Positions 8,224 through 15,842 of a stretch of DNA of 64,000 nucleotides are shown here, piece after piece (the first letter of the stretch is position 1; the number at the start of each line of letters is the position of its first letter). The position numbers were made by a program, and so were the translations under genes. Below the pieces are notes generated by a model, which saw only the letters and a program-made list of their open reading frames with translations, was not told the origin of the DNA and searched no databases. Origin of the DNA: Clostridium sp. CM027 (lineage in GTDB: Bacteria; Bacillota; Clostridia; Clostridiales; Clostridiaceae); contig NZ_CP077725.1 of assembly GCF_024730565.1 (NCBI RefSeq), positions 3,242,501 to 3,306,500 on the forward strand. The letters run 5' to 3'.

Positions 8224-9132
8224 ATGGAGATAAAAGAAATAAAGGGAAATACATTTTGTATTGATACAGGGATGACATACATACCTTTTTATAAAATTAA
8301 TCATGAAGAAATTATTATGTTGGATTCAGGATGGGCACAAGGAGAAAGAAAAGGAATAGATGAACTTCTTTTAAAAAACAACTTTAAGGTAGTCGCCATA
8401 ATTTGCAGTCATGCTCATATAGACCATGTAGGAAATAATGCATATTTGAAGGAAAAATATAACTGTATTATTGCTATGCCATCCTATGAAGCTCTTATTT
8501 GCAGTTCAACGGTTAATCTAAAGCTCTATTACAGTAGCCAAACATTATCCGATGTTCTAGAGCATTTTGGAGATATGGTTTGTGAAACAGATATTATGAT
8601 TTTGGACAACCAAGATAGCGTAACTGTGTGTGGTGTTAAATTTAAAATTATTCATACACCAGGGCACAGTCCTGCACATATATGCATTACTACTCCTGAT
8701 GATGTTGCATATTTGGGAGATTCACTCATAAGCTATGAAGTCATGAGGGGGGCTAAAATGCCTTACGCTTATATACTGAGTGTGGATTTGTTAAGTAAAT
8801 TAAAACTTTATGATCTAAAATATAGCAAATATGTCGTGGCACACAAAGGTATATTTGATGATATTACAGGACTTATTGCTGACAATATAAGTTTTTATAA
8901 GGATAGAGCATTAAGAATATATAATGTCATAGATGGTACTATGACAATGGAGGATATTCTAAAGGCTGTTATTATAAGCTTTAATATTAATGTAAAAAGC
9001 AAGTATAGATATACAACAATAGTAAGAATGCTTAGGTCATATGTTGAATATTTGAATGAAACAGGAATGATAGTTTTAAATATGGATGAGGGGTTTCTTA
9101 AATATTCAAAAGCGGTGATTTTAGATAAATAA
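8224..9132 (+). CDS. metallo-beta-lactamase-fold hydrolase
   Basis: This 302-residue protein has the zinc-binding motif HAHIDHVG at about residues 63-70, HTPGHSPAHI at about 145-154 and GDSLIS at about 168-173. That is the glyoxalase II-like/MBL hydrolase fold. The N-terminus (FCIDTGMTYIPFYKI...MLDSG) is the usual beta sandwich start, and the C-terminal 80 residues add helices with a winged-helix look. The substrate cannot be told from the sequence. GGAAGAAAGTG precedes the ATG. It lies alone between dfrA and a secreted-protein gene. Confidence 0.88.
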   Translation: MEIKEIKGNTFCIDTGMTYIPFYKINHEEIIMLDSGWAQGERKGIDELLLKNNFKVVAIICSHAHIDHVGNNAYLKEKYNCIIAMPSYEALICSSTVNLKLYYSSQTLSDVLEHFGDMVCETDIMILDNQDSVTVCGVKFKIIHTPGHSPAHICITTPDDVAYLGDSLISYEVMRGAKMPYAYILSVDLLSKLKLYDLKYSKYVVAHKGIFDDITGLIADNISFYKDRALRIYNVIDGTMTMEDILKAVIISFNINVKSKYRYTTIVRMLRSYVEYLNETGMIVLNMDEGFLKYSKAVILDK

Positions 9133-9212
9133 ATTTTAAATTTTTTTATTAAATGAATCCCTGTAACATAACTACAATTCATTATGGGAACATTAATAAA
9201 TGGGTGATGTTT

Positions 9213-9644
9213 ATGATTAAAAAAACACTGTCAGTTATGTTCTTATTTATTATACTGTTGAATTCAACAGTGATTCATGCTGAAGGATTAAAATATGCTG
9301 AAATTTTTGATCCAAAGCAAGGAAAGGTGGTGAAAGTAGTTCAGTTAAATCCAGAAATTCATAATATGGTTGCAAACTTTATAAAGAATGTTGATAATAT
9401 CTATGCTAAAAGTGACCCTCTTACAGATGATGGTTATGCAATTAAAATCCCGCTTGATCCACCTGTAAAGGTACAGAGAGAATGTTTAAACGCACTTATA
9501 AATGAAGTTTATATAATTATACCCGAAAGTGAAGCACCATTTCTTATGGTTTTTGAAAATGAAAACAAACTACTTTGTTTCCCATTTAAAGGAGACATAA
9601 ATTCGCTGTCAAAAGTTCTGGATTTCAACTTAAAAGGAAAATAA
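9213..9644 (+). CDS. small secreted hypothetical protein
   Basis: This protein of about 143 residues has a clear Sec signal peptide (MIKKTLSVMFLFIILLNSTVIHAEG, cleavage likely after HAE or HA) and a mature domain of about 120 residues. ATG 9213 follows GGGTG with 6-nt spacing; ATG 9207 is also possible. The mature part (VVKVVQLNPEIHNMVANFIKNVDNIYAKSDPL) is like small proteins I have seen in clostridia without known function. A strong terminator follows. Confidence 0.7.
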   Translation: MIKKTLSVMFLFIILLNSTVIHAEGLKYAEIFDPKQGKVVKVVQLNPEIHNMVANFIKNVDNIYAKSDPLTDDGYAIKIPLDPPVKVQRECLNALINEVYIIIPESEAPFLMVFENENKLLCFPFKGDINSLSKVLDFNLKGK

Positions 9645-9647
9645 GTA

Positions 9648-9693
9648 TAAAAACCTCTATAAAGTATTATATACATACTTTACAGGGGTTTTT
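9648..9693. terminator. bidirectional terminator
   Basis: AAAAACC..TAAAGTAT and ATACTTTA..GGGGTTTTT form a long stem with an 8-nt loop. It has A-rich and T-rich flanks, so it can serve the secreted protein gene (+) and the convergent small membrane protein gene (-). Confidence 0.8.
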
Positions 9694-9741
9694 ATCAATT
9701 TTAAAATAAATAAATAAAAAATATCTTCTAAGGAACTATTC

Positions 9742-10014
9742 CTATAAAAACCAAATAATTATAAAATTAATAATTGAAACAAATAAAATAAAAATTGACA
9801 CTACAATATTTTTATCTTTATTTATAAGTTTATGTTTATTAAATTCTAAAATTGCGATAATAACAATAAATGTGTTACCAATTGATCTTAGGATTTTTAT
9901 ATATATAATTCCAAATCCAATATTATCTAAATGGGCTGCTATAAAAGTAAATAATCCAACTGAAAATAAGGATGCAAAAAATATAATATAATATATGTTT
10001 TTTTTATTAATCAA
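9742..10014 (-). CDS. small three-helix membrane protein
   Basis: This 90-residue protein is hydrophobic, with three likely membrane helices (about residues 8-28, 38-58 and 70-89). The start is TTG at 10014 with GGAG 8 nt upstream. It follows another tiny membrane protein on the same strand with a 33-nt gap, so they may be co-transcribed from the region around 10254. No family is recognised. Confidence 0.6.
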   Translation of the reverse strand: MINKKNIYYIIFFASLFSVGLFTFIAAHLDNIGFGIIYIKILRSIGNTFIVIIAILEFNKHKLINKDKNIVVSIFILFVSIINFIIIWFL

Positions 10015-10047
10015 AATAAAATCTCCTTTTTATAAAGTAGTTCAAAA

Positions 10048-10215
10048 TTATTTGGAAGCTTTTTCATATACAGTTTCTAACAAAAGTGCAATTAAAGTTA
10101 CACCTATTACTCTTGTTATAAATGAAGCAATGTGACCATATTTTAAATCAACTATTATACCCCAAATTATTGGAACTACAGCTATTCCTAATACATGTCT
10201 TTGCCATATTTTCAT
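10048..10215 (-). CDS. tiny membrane protein
   Basis: This 55-residue protein starts at ATG 10215 (GGGGGAG is just upstream, which decides against the longer reading to 10239). It has two short hydrophobic segments (HVLGIAVVPIIWGIIV and FITRVIGVTLIALLLETVY). It is the first gene of a probable two-gene minus-strand unit. The function is unknown. Confidence 0.6.
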   Translation of the reverse strand: MKIWQRHVLGIAVVPIIWGIIVDLKYGHIASFITRVIGVTLIALLLETVYEKASK

Positions 10216-10253
10216 ATTTACTCCCCCTATAAAGGCCATTAATAGTAATTAAC

Positions 10254-10292
10254 TTCTGTATACTATTGAGACATTTACTATAGTATACAGAA
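10254..10292. promoter_or_regulatory. 13-bp inverted repeat, candidate operator
   Basis: TTCTGTATACTAT (10254-10266) and ATAGTATACAGAA (10280-10292) are exact inverted repeats with a 13-nt spacer. They lie 39 nt upstream of the tiny membrane protein gene on the minus strand. GTATAC half sites are typical of dimeric repressors. No regulator gene is adjacent. Confidence 0.5.
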
Positions 10293-10530
10293 TATCAATA
10301 TTAACTTCAAATATTTAACAAAATACATATAAATAGTCTTTATGATGTTATTGAGGGTTTCGGGTAAAACACTACATTCCTTTTTACTATATTCAATTTA
10401 CGGTAATGATAGTATAATTAAGTGAATATTTTGTTTTGTAGAGTTGATTTATACGTGTTGTTAAGCAGTTAGTTAAAGTTACCTATATTTAACTGGATTT
10501 AATTAAACTTAACTAGATTCACTTTCATAT

Positions 10531-10899
10531 ATGATTTCAAGGATAATAAAAGCAGAGTTCTCAACAAGTGATAATCCTTTAAATAAATTAGGGGTTTTAT
10601 TTTCATGTAATCAATTTCTATATATACTAATTGCTATGTGGGTATACCCAACAGTTCCAGATAAAATGGTAATGGTTTTGGCAATTATCTTCGGCGCACA
10701 TTTGCTGCCTTTTGGATGGTTATATCAATCAAAGGCATATTTAGTGATGTCTGTACTTATATCTCTGACTACACTTATTATCGGAATTATGTTTAGTGCG
10801 GTGGTGGTTTCAATAGTTATGATATTATTTGAAATTATATTTTCTATATGGTTAATGATTGAAAATAAATCTTTAAATATAAAATCAGGAGCATGCTAG
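10531..10899 (+). pseudogene. membrane protein remnant, C-terminal part (DUF7010-like)
   Basis: The open frame gives 122 residues with four hydrophobic stretches and the segment IIFGAHLLPFGWLYQSKAYLVM. From memory this resembles the C-terminal half of DUF7010-type membrane proteins of about 190 residues. There is no ribosome binding site before ATG 10531 and an in-frame TAA at 10510, so the N-terminal half seems to be missing. It could instead be a short functional protein; the family match is uncertain. Confidence 0.45.
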
Positions 10900-10925
10900 G
10901 AATACCCTTGGCAAGCCCCTTTTCT

Positions 10926-11265
10926 ATTATATAGGAAACAGTTTGTGGTAAATAATGTGGATAACTTTTTTTTCTGCCCTTAGATTTCATCCAACCTGTG
11001 GATATAGATATGCATAATAGTATGGACTTTCTCCGGAAGTGATTCCAAATAAGAGAAGCAGAAACATTGAAATTTCATTTAGAAATTCTTCTTTTCCAAT
11101 GTAAAATTCTCGTGAGCCTGACAGGAAGTCAGGCTAGCGAACCTGAAGCAGGATGCCGAATGTGAGCGCCAGGGAATTTTATATTCGAAAAGATTAGAAT
11201 TCCTTAATGGAATTTCACGTTTCAACCTCTTATTTGGAGTCAAGCAGGAGAAAGTTCATATTGAG
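10926..11265. repeat. composite non-coding element: family C segment plus giant hairpin (family D)
   Basis: The family C segment (10926-10968, ATTATATAGGAAACAG...AATGTGGATAAC) is followed by a very long imperfect palindrome. The left arm is about 11017-11112 and the right arm about 11172-11264, with roughly three quarters of positions paired. The GC-rich loop of about 60 nt holds its own hairpin GCCTGAC/GTCAGGC (11116-11134). No open frame fills it. It looks like a structured RNA or a non-autonomous mobile element. A deletion derivative lies at 12001-12092. Confidence 0.75.
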
Positions 11266-11272
11266 TGGATTT

Positions 11273-11722
11273 TTAAAGTAAACTATGTAACACCCTAGTG
11301 TGGTATAGGTGTAATTGCTTCAGTACAATTTTATCGGCTTGATCCTGAGTTATAGTTCCGTTGCTTACAAGGGATGTTAAAGGATTTATATGAGTTATCT
11401 TATTACTATCCATATATAGTTTATTTTCTTGAGTAGTAATAGTTTTAGTTTTTTCTGAACCTTCAGATCTATTTAGTACAGCTTTAATTTTATTCGCATC
11501 AGTTTGAGTTATAGTATTAGCAGTTACAAGGTTTTCAACATTTGCGCCTAAACCCTGTTTTATTTTAGTGTCTATTTTTTTACATTCATTTGTGAAAGGC
11601 GCTTTTTTACCAATATTTAATGGGTTAGAAGTTGCTGCGAAAGCTGTACTCGCAGATGATAAAAGTATTCCAACTGTTAGTGAGCCAGATAGAATTTTGG
11701 TTTTTATAGATATAATTTTCAT
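11273..11722 (-). CDS. secreted hypothetical protein, possibly altered at the C-terminus
   Basis: This 149-residue protein has a signal peptide (ILSGSLTVGILLSSASTAFAATS, cleavage after AFA) and two copies of a short helical motif (NTITQTDANKIKAVL, about residues 68-82; NGTITQDQADKIV, about 121-133). That motif is frequent in clostridial secreted proteins of unknown role. GGGAG precedes the ATG. The last 14 residues (QLHLYHTRVLHSLL) do not resemble the rest, and the stop lies only 8 nt from the giant hairpin element, so the original C-terminus may have been lost. Confidence 0.65.
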   Translation of the reverse strand: MKIISIKTKILSGSLTVGILLSSASTAFAATSNPLNIGKKAPFTNECKKIDTKIKQGLGANVENLVTANTITQTDANKIKAVLNRSEGSEKTKTITTQENKLYMDSNKITHINPLTSLVSNGTITQDQADKIVLKQLHLYHTRVLHSLL

Positions 11723-11851
11723 TTTAATATCTCCCTCATTAATTTATTTTTATAGATTCTATCTTTTAATCATAGCAATTGCGAGTGTCAACGAGGTGTC
11801 AATATAATGTCTATTTTGTTTGCTTTGTGTATTTTCTATAAATTTTGTATT

Positions 11852-11885
11852 AACGCATCTCCTGCGGAGCTGAAATGTCGTTAAA
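11852..11885 (-). repeat. family B dispersed repeat, complete copy
   Basis: Read on the minus strand this is TTTAACGACATTTCAGCT joined to CCGCAGGAGATGCGTTAA, about 36 bp with TTAAC/GTTAA ends. Related copies are at 56475-56511 (complete), 18689-18848 (split), 44575-44600 and 22139-22152 (partial). Confidence 0.65.
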
Positions 11886-11922
11886 TTCCTTCATAAGCTA
11901 ATCCCAACTTACCAGGATTGCT

Positions 11923-11999
11923 AACAAATATTTTTATGCGCAAAAAAAGTATATAATACTTATAATGCATTAATAAGTATTATATACTTTTCTCTTTTT
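11923..11999. repeat. family A palindromic repeat, copy 3
   Basis: AAAAGTATATAATACTTAT (11945-11963) and its exact reverse complement (11973-11991) form a 19-bp perfect stem with a 9-nt loop, followed by TCTCTTTTTT. The 5' flank AACAAATATTTTTATGCGC is shared exactly with copy 4 at 26273, which shows that the repeat unit is longer than the palindrome. Confidence 0.75.
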
Positions 12000-12000
12000 T

Positions 12001-12092
12001 ATTATAGAGGAATAGCTTGCGAAAAATAATGTGGATAACTTTGACGTTTCAACCTGTTATTTCAAACCACGCAGGAGAAAGTTCATAATTAA
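12001..12092. repeat. deletion derivative of the family C/D element
   Basis: The family C segment (12001-12042) matches 10926-10968, then joins directly to a copy of the right arm of the giant hairpin (12041-12092 versus about 11215-11265: ACGTTTCAACCT.TTATTT and GCAGGAGAAAGTTCATA are shared). About 250 nt present in the first copy are absent here. It abuts the stop codon of the radical SAM gene. Confidence 0.65.
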
Positions 12093-13468
12093 CCTTTTGA
12101 TAATTCATCATTTCCTTTTTCATTAAAAGTTTCCTTCCACTCTTTATCGGCGTAAGGTGTGAAAGCATTTGCAACCTTGTCAATATTTTCATGGAATTCT
12201 TTATCATTAAGCATAACATCTCCAGCAGCATCAGTTGGTTTAGCGCCAACCTTTTGACATACATCTCTTATTACATTGGTATTATCTATCATCATACATG
12301 GCCTTAACATATTTTTGTTATAGGGCTGTCTATGTCTTAATTCTTTAAAGAAAGGATCCCTAAAAGCGTCAATTAATGGTCTTCCCTTTAAATTAACTGT
12401 TGAGAAATGTGCAAATATACATGGTTCTGCGTCTTCTTTCGAGTTGATATGAAAGAAGTATTTACCGGCTATACATCCCCCTACTAATGGAGCATCATTA
12501 AAGAAATCAATTGTAAAATATGGTTTTGTTGTTCTTATTTCATTAGTTCTTCTTCCAAGTCTTATTCTCTGCTCTGGTGTAAGCATCATATCAAACTGTG
12601 GATGTGAACTTACCGGCATAAACAAGAAATACCAACTTAATTTAGAACCTTTTTCAATTAGCATATCAGTAAACTTATCAGATAATACATCATCTATGTT
12701 AGTTCTTGTAACACATGTTGAAACTCCGAATAAAACTCCTCTTTCTTTAAGCATATCCATAGCATGTATAACTTTTGCGAATGTACCCTTTCCTCTTCTT
12801 GATTCTGTATCTTCTTCAAAGCCTTCAATCGAGAGCATTGGGAATACATTTGAACATTTTTGTATCCTATTGGCAATTTCGTCAGTTATAAGAATGCCAC
12901 TAGTAAACGGGGAGAACATCATGTCATCAAATTTTTCATATATATCGAGCAGATAGTCATTATAGAAAGGTTCACCCCCAAGTATTATTATCCAGTATAT
13001 TCCCAAATCTCTTGCTTCTTTAATTAATCTCTCTACTTCTACAGGTGGAATATCAGTATCTTTACTATAATTAGATGCATAGCATCCAACGCAGTGCAAA
13101 GGACATCTCATAGATGGACTGATTAGCAAAACAAATGGTATTTTTGTATCTTCGTCAGTTAAGAATTTGTTGCGTTTTGCACCAGCATACCAATTTGCAT
13201 TTGCAAAGAAATTAGTAACCAATTTCTTAAGACACTTTGTGTCTGTATTAGTTAATATATTTTGTATATATTCATGTGTTGGTGGGTTACTCTTGTAATA
13301 ACTATAGACAAAATCTATTTGTTTTAGTTGAGACTCATCTTTTATTAGTTTTTTTATAGTATCAAAAATTTTGTCAACATTTCTTTCTGGGTTCTTTTCT
13401 AGATAATTAATTAAAGTCTCCATGATTTTAGATTTTACACCTTTTTCTACAGAATTCATAATACTCAC
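12089..13468 (-). CDS. radical SAM protein
   Basis: This 459-residue protein has a 4Fe-4S radical SAM cluster motif C-P-L-H-C-V-G-C at about residues 121-128 (CxxxCxxC) after an N-terminal helical region of about 110 residues. IILGGEPF follows (about 160-167) as the SAM-binding GGE motif. The C-terminal region has further cysteines (GGCIAGKYFFHINSKEDAEPCIF and RPCMM) that could hold an extra cluster, like SPASM-type enzymes. The start is GTG 13468 with GGAGG 7 nt upstream. The gene is monocistronic and the substrate is unknown. Confidence 0.85.
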   Translation of the reverse strand: MSIMNSVEKGVKSKIMETLINYLEKNPERNVDKIFDTIKKLIKDESQLKQIDFVYSYYKSNPPTHEYIQNILTNTDTKCLKKLVTNFFANANWYAGAKRNKFLTDEDTKIPFVLLISPSMRCPLHCVGCYASNYSKDTDIPPVEVERLIKEARDLGIYWIIILGGEPFYNDYLLDIYEKFDDMMFSPFTSGILITDEIANRIQKCSNVFPMLSIEGFEEDTESRRGKGTFAKVIHAMDMLKERGVLFGVSTCVTRTNIDDVLSDKFTDMLIEKGSKLSWYFLFMPVSSHPQFDMMLTPEQRIRLGRRTNEIRTTKPYFTIDFFNDAPLVGGCIAGKYFFHINSKEDAEPCIFAHFSTVNLKGRPLIDAFRDPFFKELRHRQPYNKNMLRPCMMIDNTNVIRDVCQKVGAKPTDAAGDVMLNDKEFHENIDKVANAFTPYADKEWKETFNEKGNDELSKG

Positions 13469-13753
13469 AACAATTCCTCCATTTAAAATATTTTTTTTAT
13501 GCAGTATATTATTATTTAATGAGAATCAACTAATATTAATCGTTAATTTTGTCTAGATGCAAATAGGTGATTATATATATATATATATAGTATCTATATT
13601 TATAATTTAGAATAAAATGCAACTAATGAAAATTTTTAACGGTAAATTAGCAAGAAATATTGTTGAAAGAACTATGAAGGGTGTTAATTATAATCTTTAG
13701 ATTTTTTTAATTTATAGTAGGTGAATAGTTTTTGTGAATTAGTATAGGATATA

Positions 13754-13803
13754 TTGACATATTAAAAATTTATAGTTAAAATAGAAGTAACGAACAAATG
13801 TTC
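13754..13803 (+). promoter_or_regulatory. uvrB promoter with LexA (SOS) box
   Basis: TTGACA (13754-13759) and TAAAAT (13777-13782) have a 17-nt spacer. Just downstream CGAACAAATGTTC contains GAACAAATGTTC (13792-13803), which fits the Bacillus/Clostridium LexA site GAAC-N4-GTTC. It sits 28 nt before the uvrB start. The rest of 13469-13753 is AT-rich and includes a (TA)n tract at about 13574-13589. Confidence 0.85.
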
Positions 13804-13831
13804 AGAAGAAGGAATACAAGGCGGTGATTTT

Positions 13832-15817
13832 ATGCATGAGTTTAAGTTACATTCAAAGTTTAAACCTACTGGAGATCAACCACGGGCAATTGATAGTCTT
13901 GTGCGCGGAATTGAAGAAGGTAAAAAGTTTCAAACTCTTAAAGGAGTAACGGGGTCAGGTAAGACTTTTACCATGGCTAATATTGTTGAGAGAGTTCAAA
14001 AGCCTACATTGGTGCTTGCTCATAATAAGATCTTAGCAGCACAGCTTTGCTCAGAGTTTAGAGAATTTTTTCCTGATAATTGTGTTGAGTATTTTGTTTC
14101 ATATTATGATTATTATCAGCCAGAGGCTTATATTGCACAGACGGATACATTTATAGAAAAAGATTCATCTGTTAACGATGATATTGATAAATTAAGACAT
14201 TCAGCTACATCGGCATTACTAGAGCGTAACGATGTTATTGTGGTGGCTTCGGTTTCATGTATATATGGACTTGGTAACCCCGAGGAGTATAAAAAACTTA
14301 CAGTGTCATTAAGGGTTGGCATGGAAAAGGATAGAAATGAAGTAATAAGACAGTTAGTAGATATACAGTATGAAAGAAATGATATTAATTTTATTCGCGG
14401 AACCTTTAGAGTGAGAGGTGACACTATAGATATATTCCCTGCTTCATCGTCAAGTGAAGGAATTAGGGTAGAGTTTTTTGGAGATGAGATAGAAAGGATT
14501 AGATCATTTGATTCTCTTACAGGAGAAATTATTGGAACCCTAAAACATGTATCTATTTTCCCGGCTTCCCATTTTGCTACATCCAAGGATAAATTGGAAC
14601 TTGGCATAGCTCAAATAGAGCAGGAGCTTGAGGAGAGGTTAAAGGAGCTTACTTCAGAGGATAAAGCTTTAGAGGCACAAAGACTTAAGCAAAGAACAAA
14701 CTATGATATTGAAATGATGAGAGAGGTTGGTTACTGTACTGGTATAGAGAACTATTCTAGAATTTTAGATGGCAGGGCTGCTGGAACAGCACCTCAAACA
14801 TTGATGCATTATTTCCCTAAGGATTTCTTAATGTTTATAGATGAGAGCCATGTAACTCTTCCGCAGGTTAGAGCTATGTTTGGTGGGGATAAATCAAGAA
14901 AGACTAATTTAATTGATTATGGATTTAGACTTAAGTCAGCCTATGATAATAGACCGCTAACTTTTCAGGAGTTTGAGGGTACTATGAATGAAACGATTTT
15001 TGTAAGTGCAACTCCAAACGTTTATGAAGCAGAACATAGTGAGAATGTGGCAGAACAAGTAATAAGACCTACGGGGTTATTGGATCCTGAAATAGTTATA
15101 AGGCCTGTTAAGGGGCAAATAGATGATTTATATGCGATCATTCAGGAAACAATAAAAAGAGGCTTTAGAGTTTTAGTTACGACCCTTACAAAAAAAATGT
15201 CAGAAGATTTGACTAAATACTTTAAAGAAATGGATATGAAAATTACATATTTACATTCGGATATTGATACCATAGAAAGAATGAAAATTATCCAAGATCT
15301 TAGGCTAGGTACTTTTGATGTGCTAGTAGGTATAAATCTTTTGAGAGAAGGATTAGATATTCCAGAAGTAGCTCTTGTTGCAATACTCGATGCAGATAAA
15401 GAAGGGTTTTTACGTTCTGAAACCTCATTAATTCAAACAATAGGAAGAGCTGCAAGAAATTCAGAGAGCAAGGTAATAATGTATGCAGACAAAATTACAA
15501 AATCTATGAAAAAGGCTATGGATGAAACTACAAGGCGTAGAGGAATTCAGATGGAATATAATGAAGAACATGATATAGTGCCAACCACTATTGTAAAAGA
15601 TATTAGGGAAGTAATCGGATCTATAACAGTTGCGGAAGATAAAGAGGTATATGAAACCCTTGAAGCTGCAATGGATGCGAATTACGATGAAACTAAAAAG
15701 TTAATGGATAAGTATGAAAATGAGATGAAGCAAGCAGCTAAGGATTTACATTTTGAAAGAGCGGCGCAGCTTCGCGATATAATTTATAAACTCAAAAAGC
15801 AGATTAAAAATATATAA
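13832..15817 (+). CDS. uvrB: excinuclease ABC subunit B
   Basis: UvrB is the damage-verification helicase of nucleotide excision repair. The 661-residue protein has Walker A GVTGSGKT (about 38-45), the beta-hairpin region [17 protein letters not shown] (about 91-107) and DESH (Walker B, about 336-339). It also has helicase motif VI (QTIGRAARN) and a C-terminal UVR domain ([11 protein letters not shown]) that contacts UvrC. The Shine-Dalgarno is AAGGCGGTG. It is 25 nt upstream of uvrA, so one operon. Control by LexA is indicated by the box at 13792. Confidence 0.98.
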   Translation: MHEFKLHSKFKPTGDQPRAIDSLVRGIEEGKKFQTLKGVTGSGKTFTMANIVERVQKPTLVLAHNKILAAQLCSEFREFFPDNCVEYFVSYYDYYQPEAYIAQTDTFIEKDSSVNDDIDKLRHSATSALLERNDVIVVASVSCIYGLGNPEEYKKLTVSLRVGMEKDRNEVIRQLVDIQYERNDINFIRGTFRVRGDTIDIFPASSSSEGIRVEFFGDEIERIRSFDSLTGEIIGTLKHVSIFPASHFATSKDKLELGIAQIEQELEERLKELTSEDKALEAQRLKQRTNYDIEMMREVGYCTGIENYSRILDGRAAGTAPQTLMHYFPKDFLMFIDESHVTLPQVRAMFGGDKSRKTNLIDYGFRLKSAYDNRPLTFQEFEGTMNETIFVSATPNVYEAEHSENVAEQVIRPTGLLDPEIVIRPVKGQIDDLYAIIQETIKRGFRVLVTTLTKKMSEDLTKYFKEMDMKITYLHSDIDTIERMKIIQDLRLGTFDVLVGINLLREGLDIPEVALVAILDADKEGFLRSETSLIQTIGRAARNSESKVIMYADKITKSMKKAMDETTRRRGIQMEYNEEHDIVPTTIVKDIREVIGSITVAEDKEVYETLEAAMDANYDETKKLMDKYENEMKQAAKDLHFERAAQLRDIIYKLKKQIKNI

Positions 15818-15842
15818 TTGTGTTGTAACAGAGGAGGAAAAT

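Noticed and set aside
13574-13589. (TA)n tract between the radical SAM and uvrB genes
   Set aside because: Simple low-complexity sequence in AT-rich DNA, with no sign of function.
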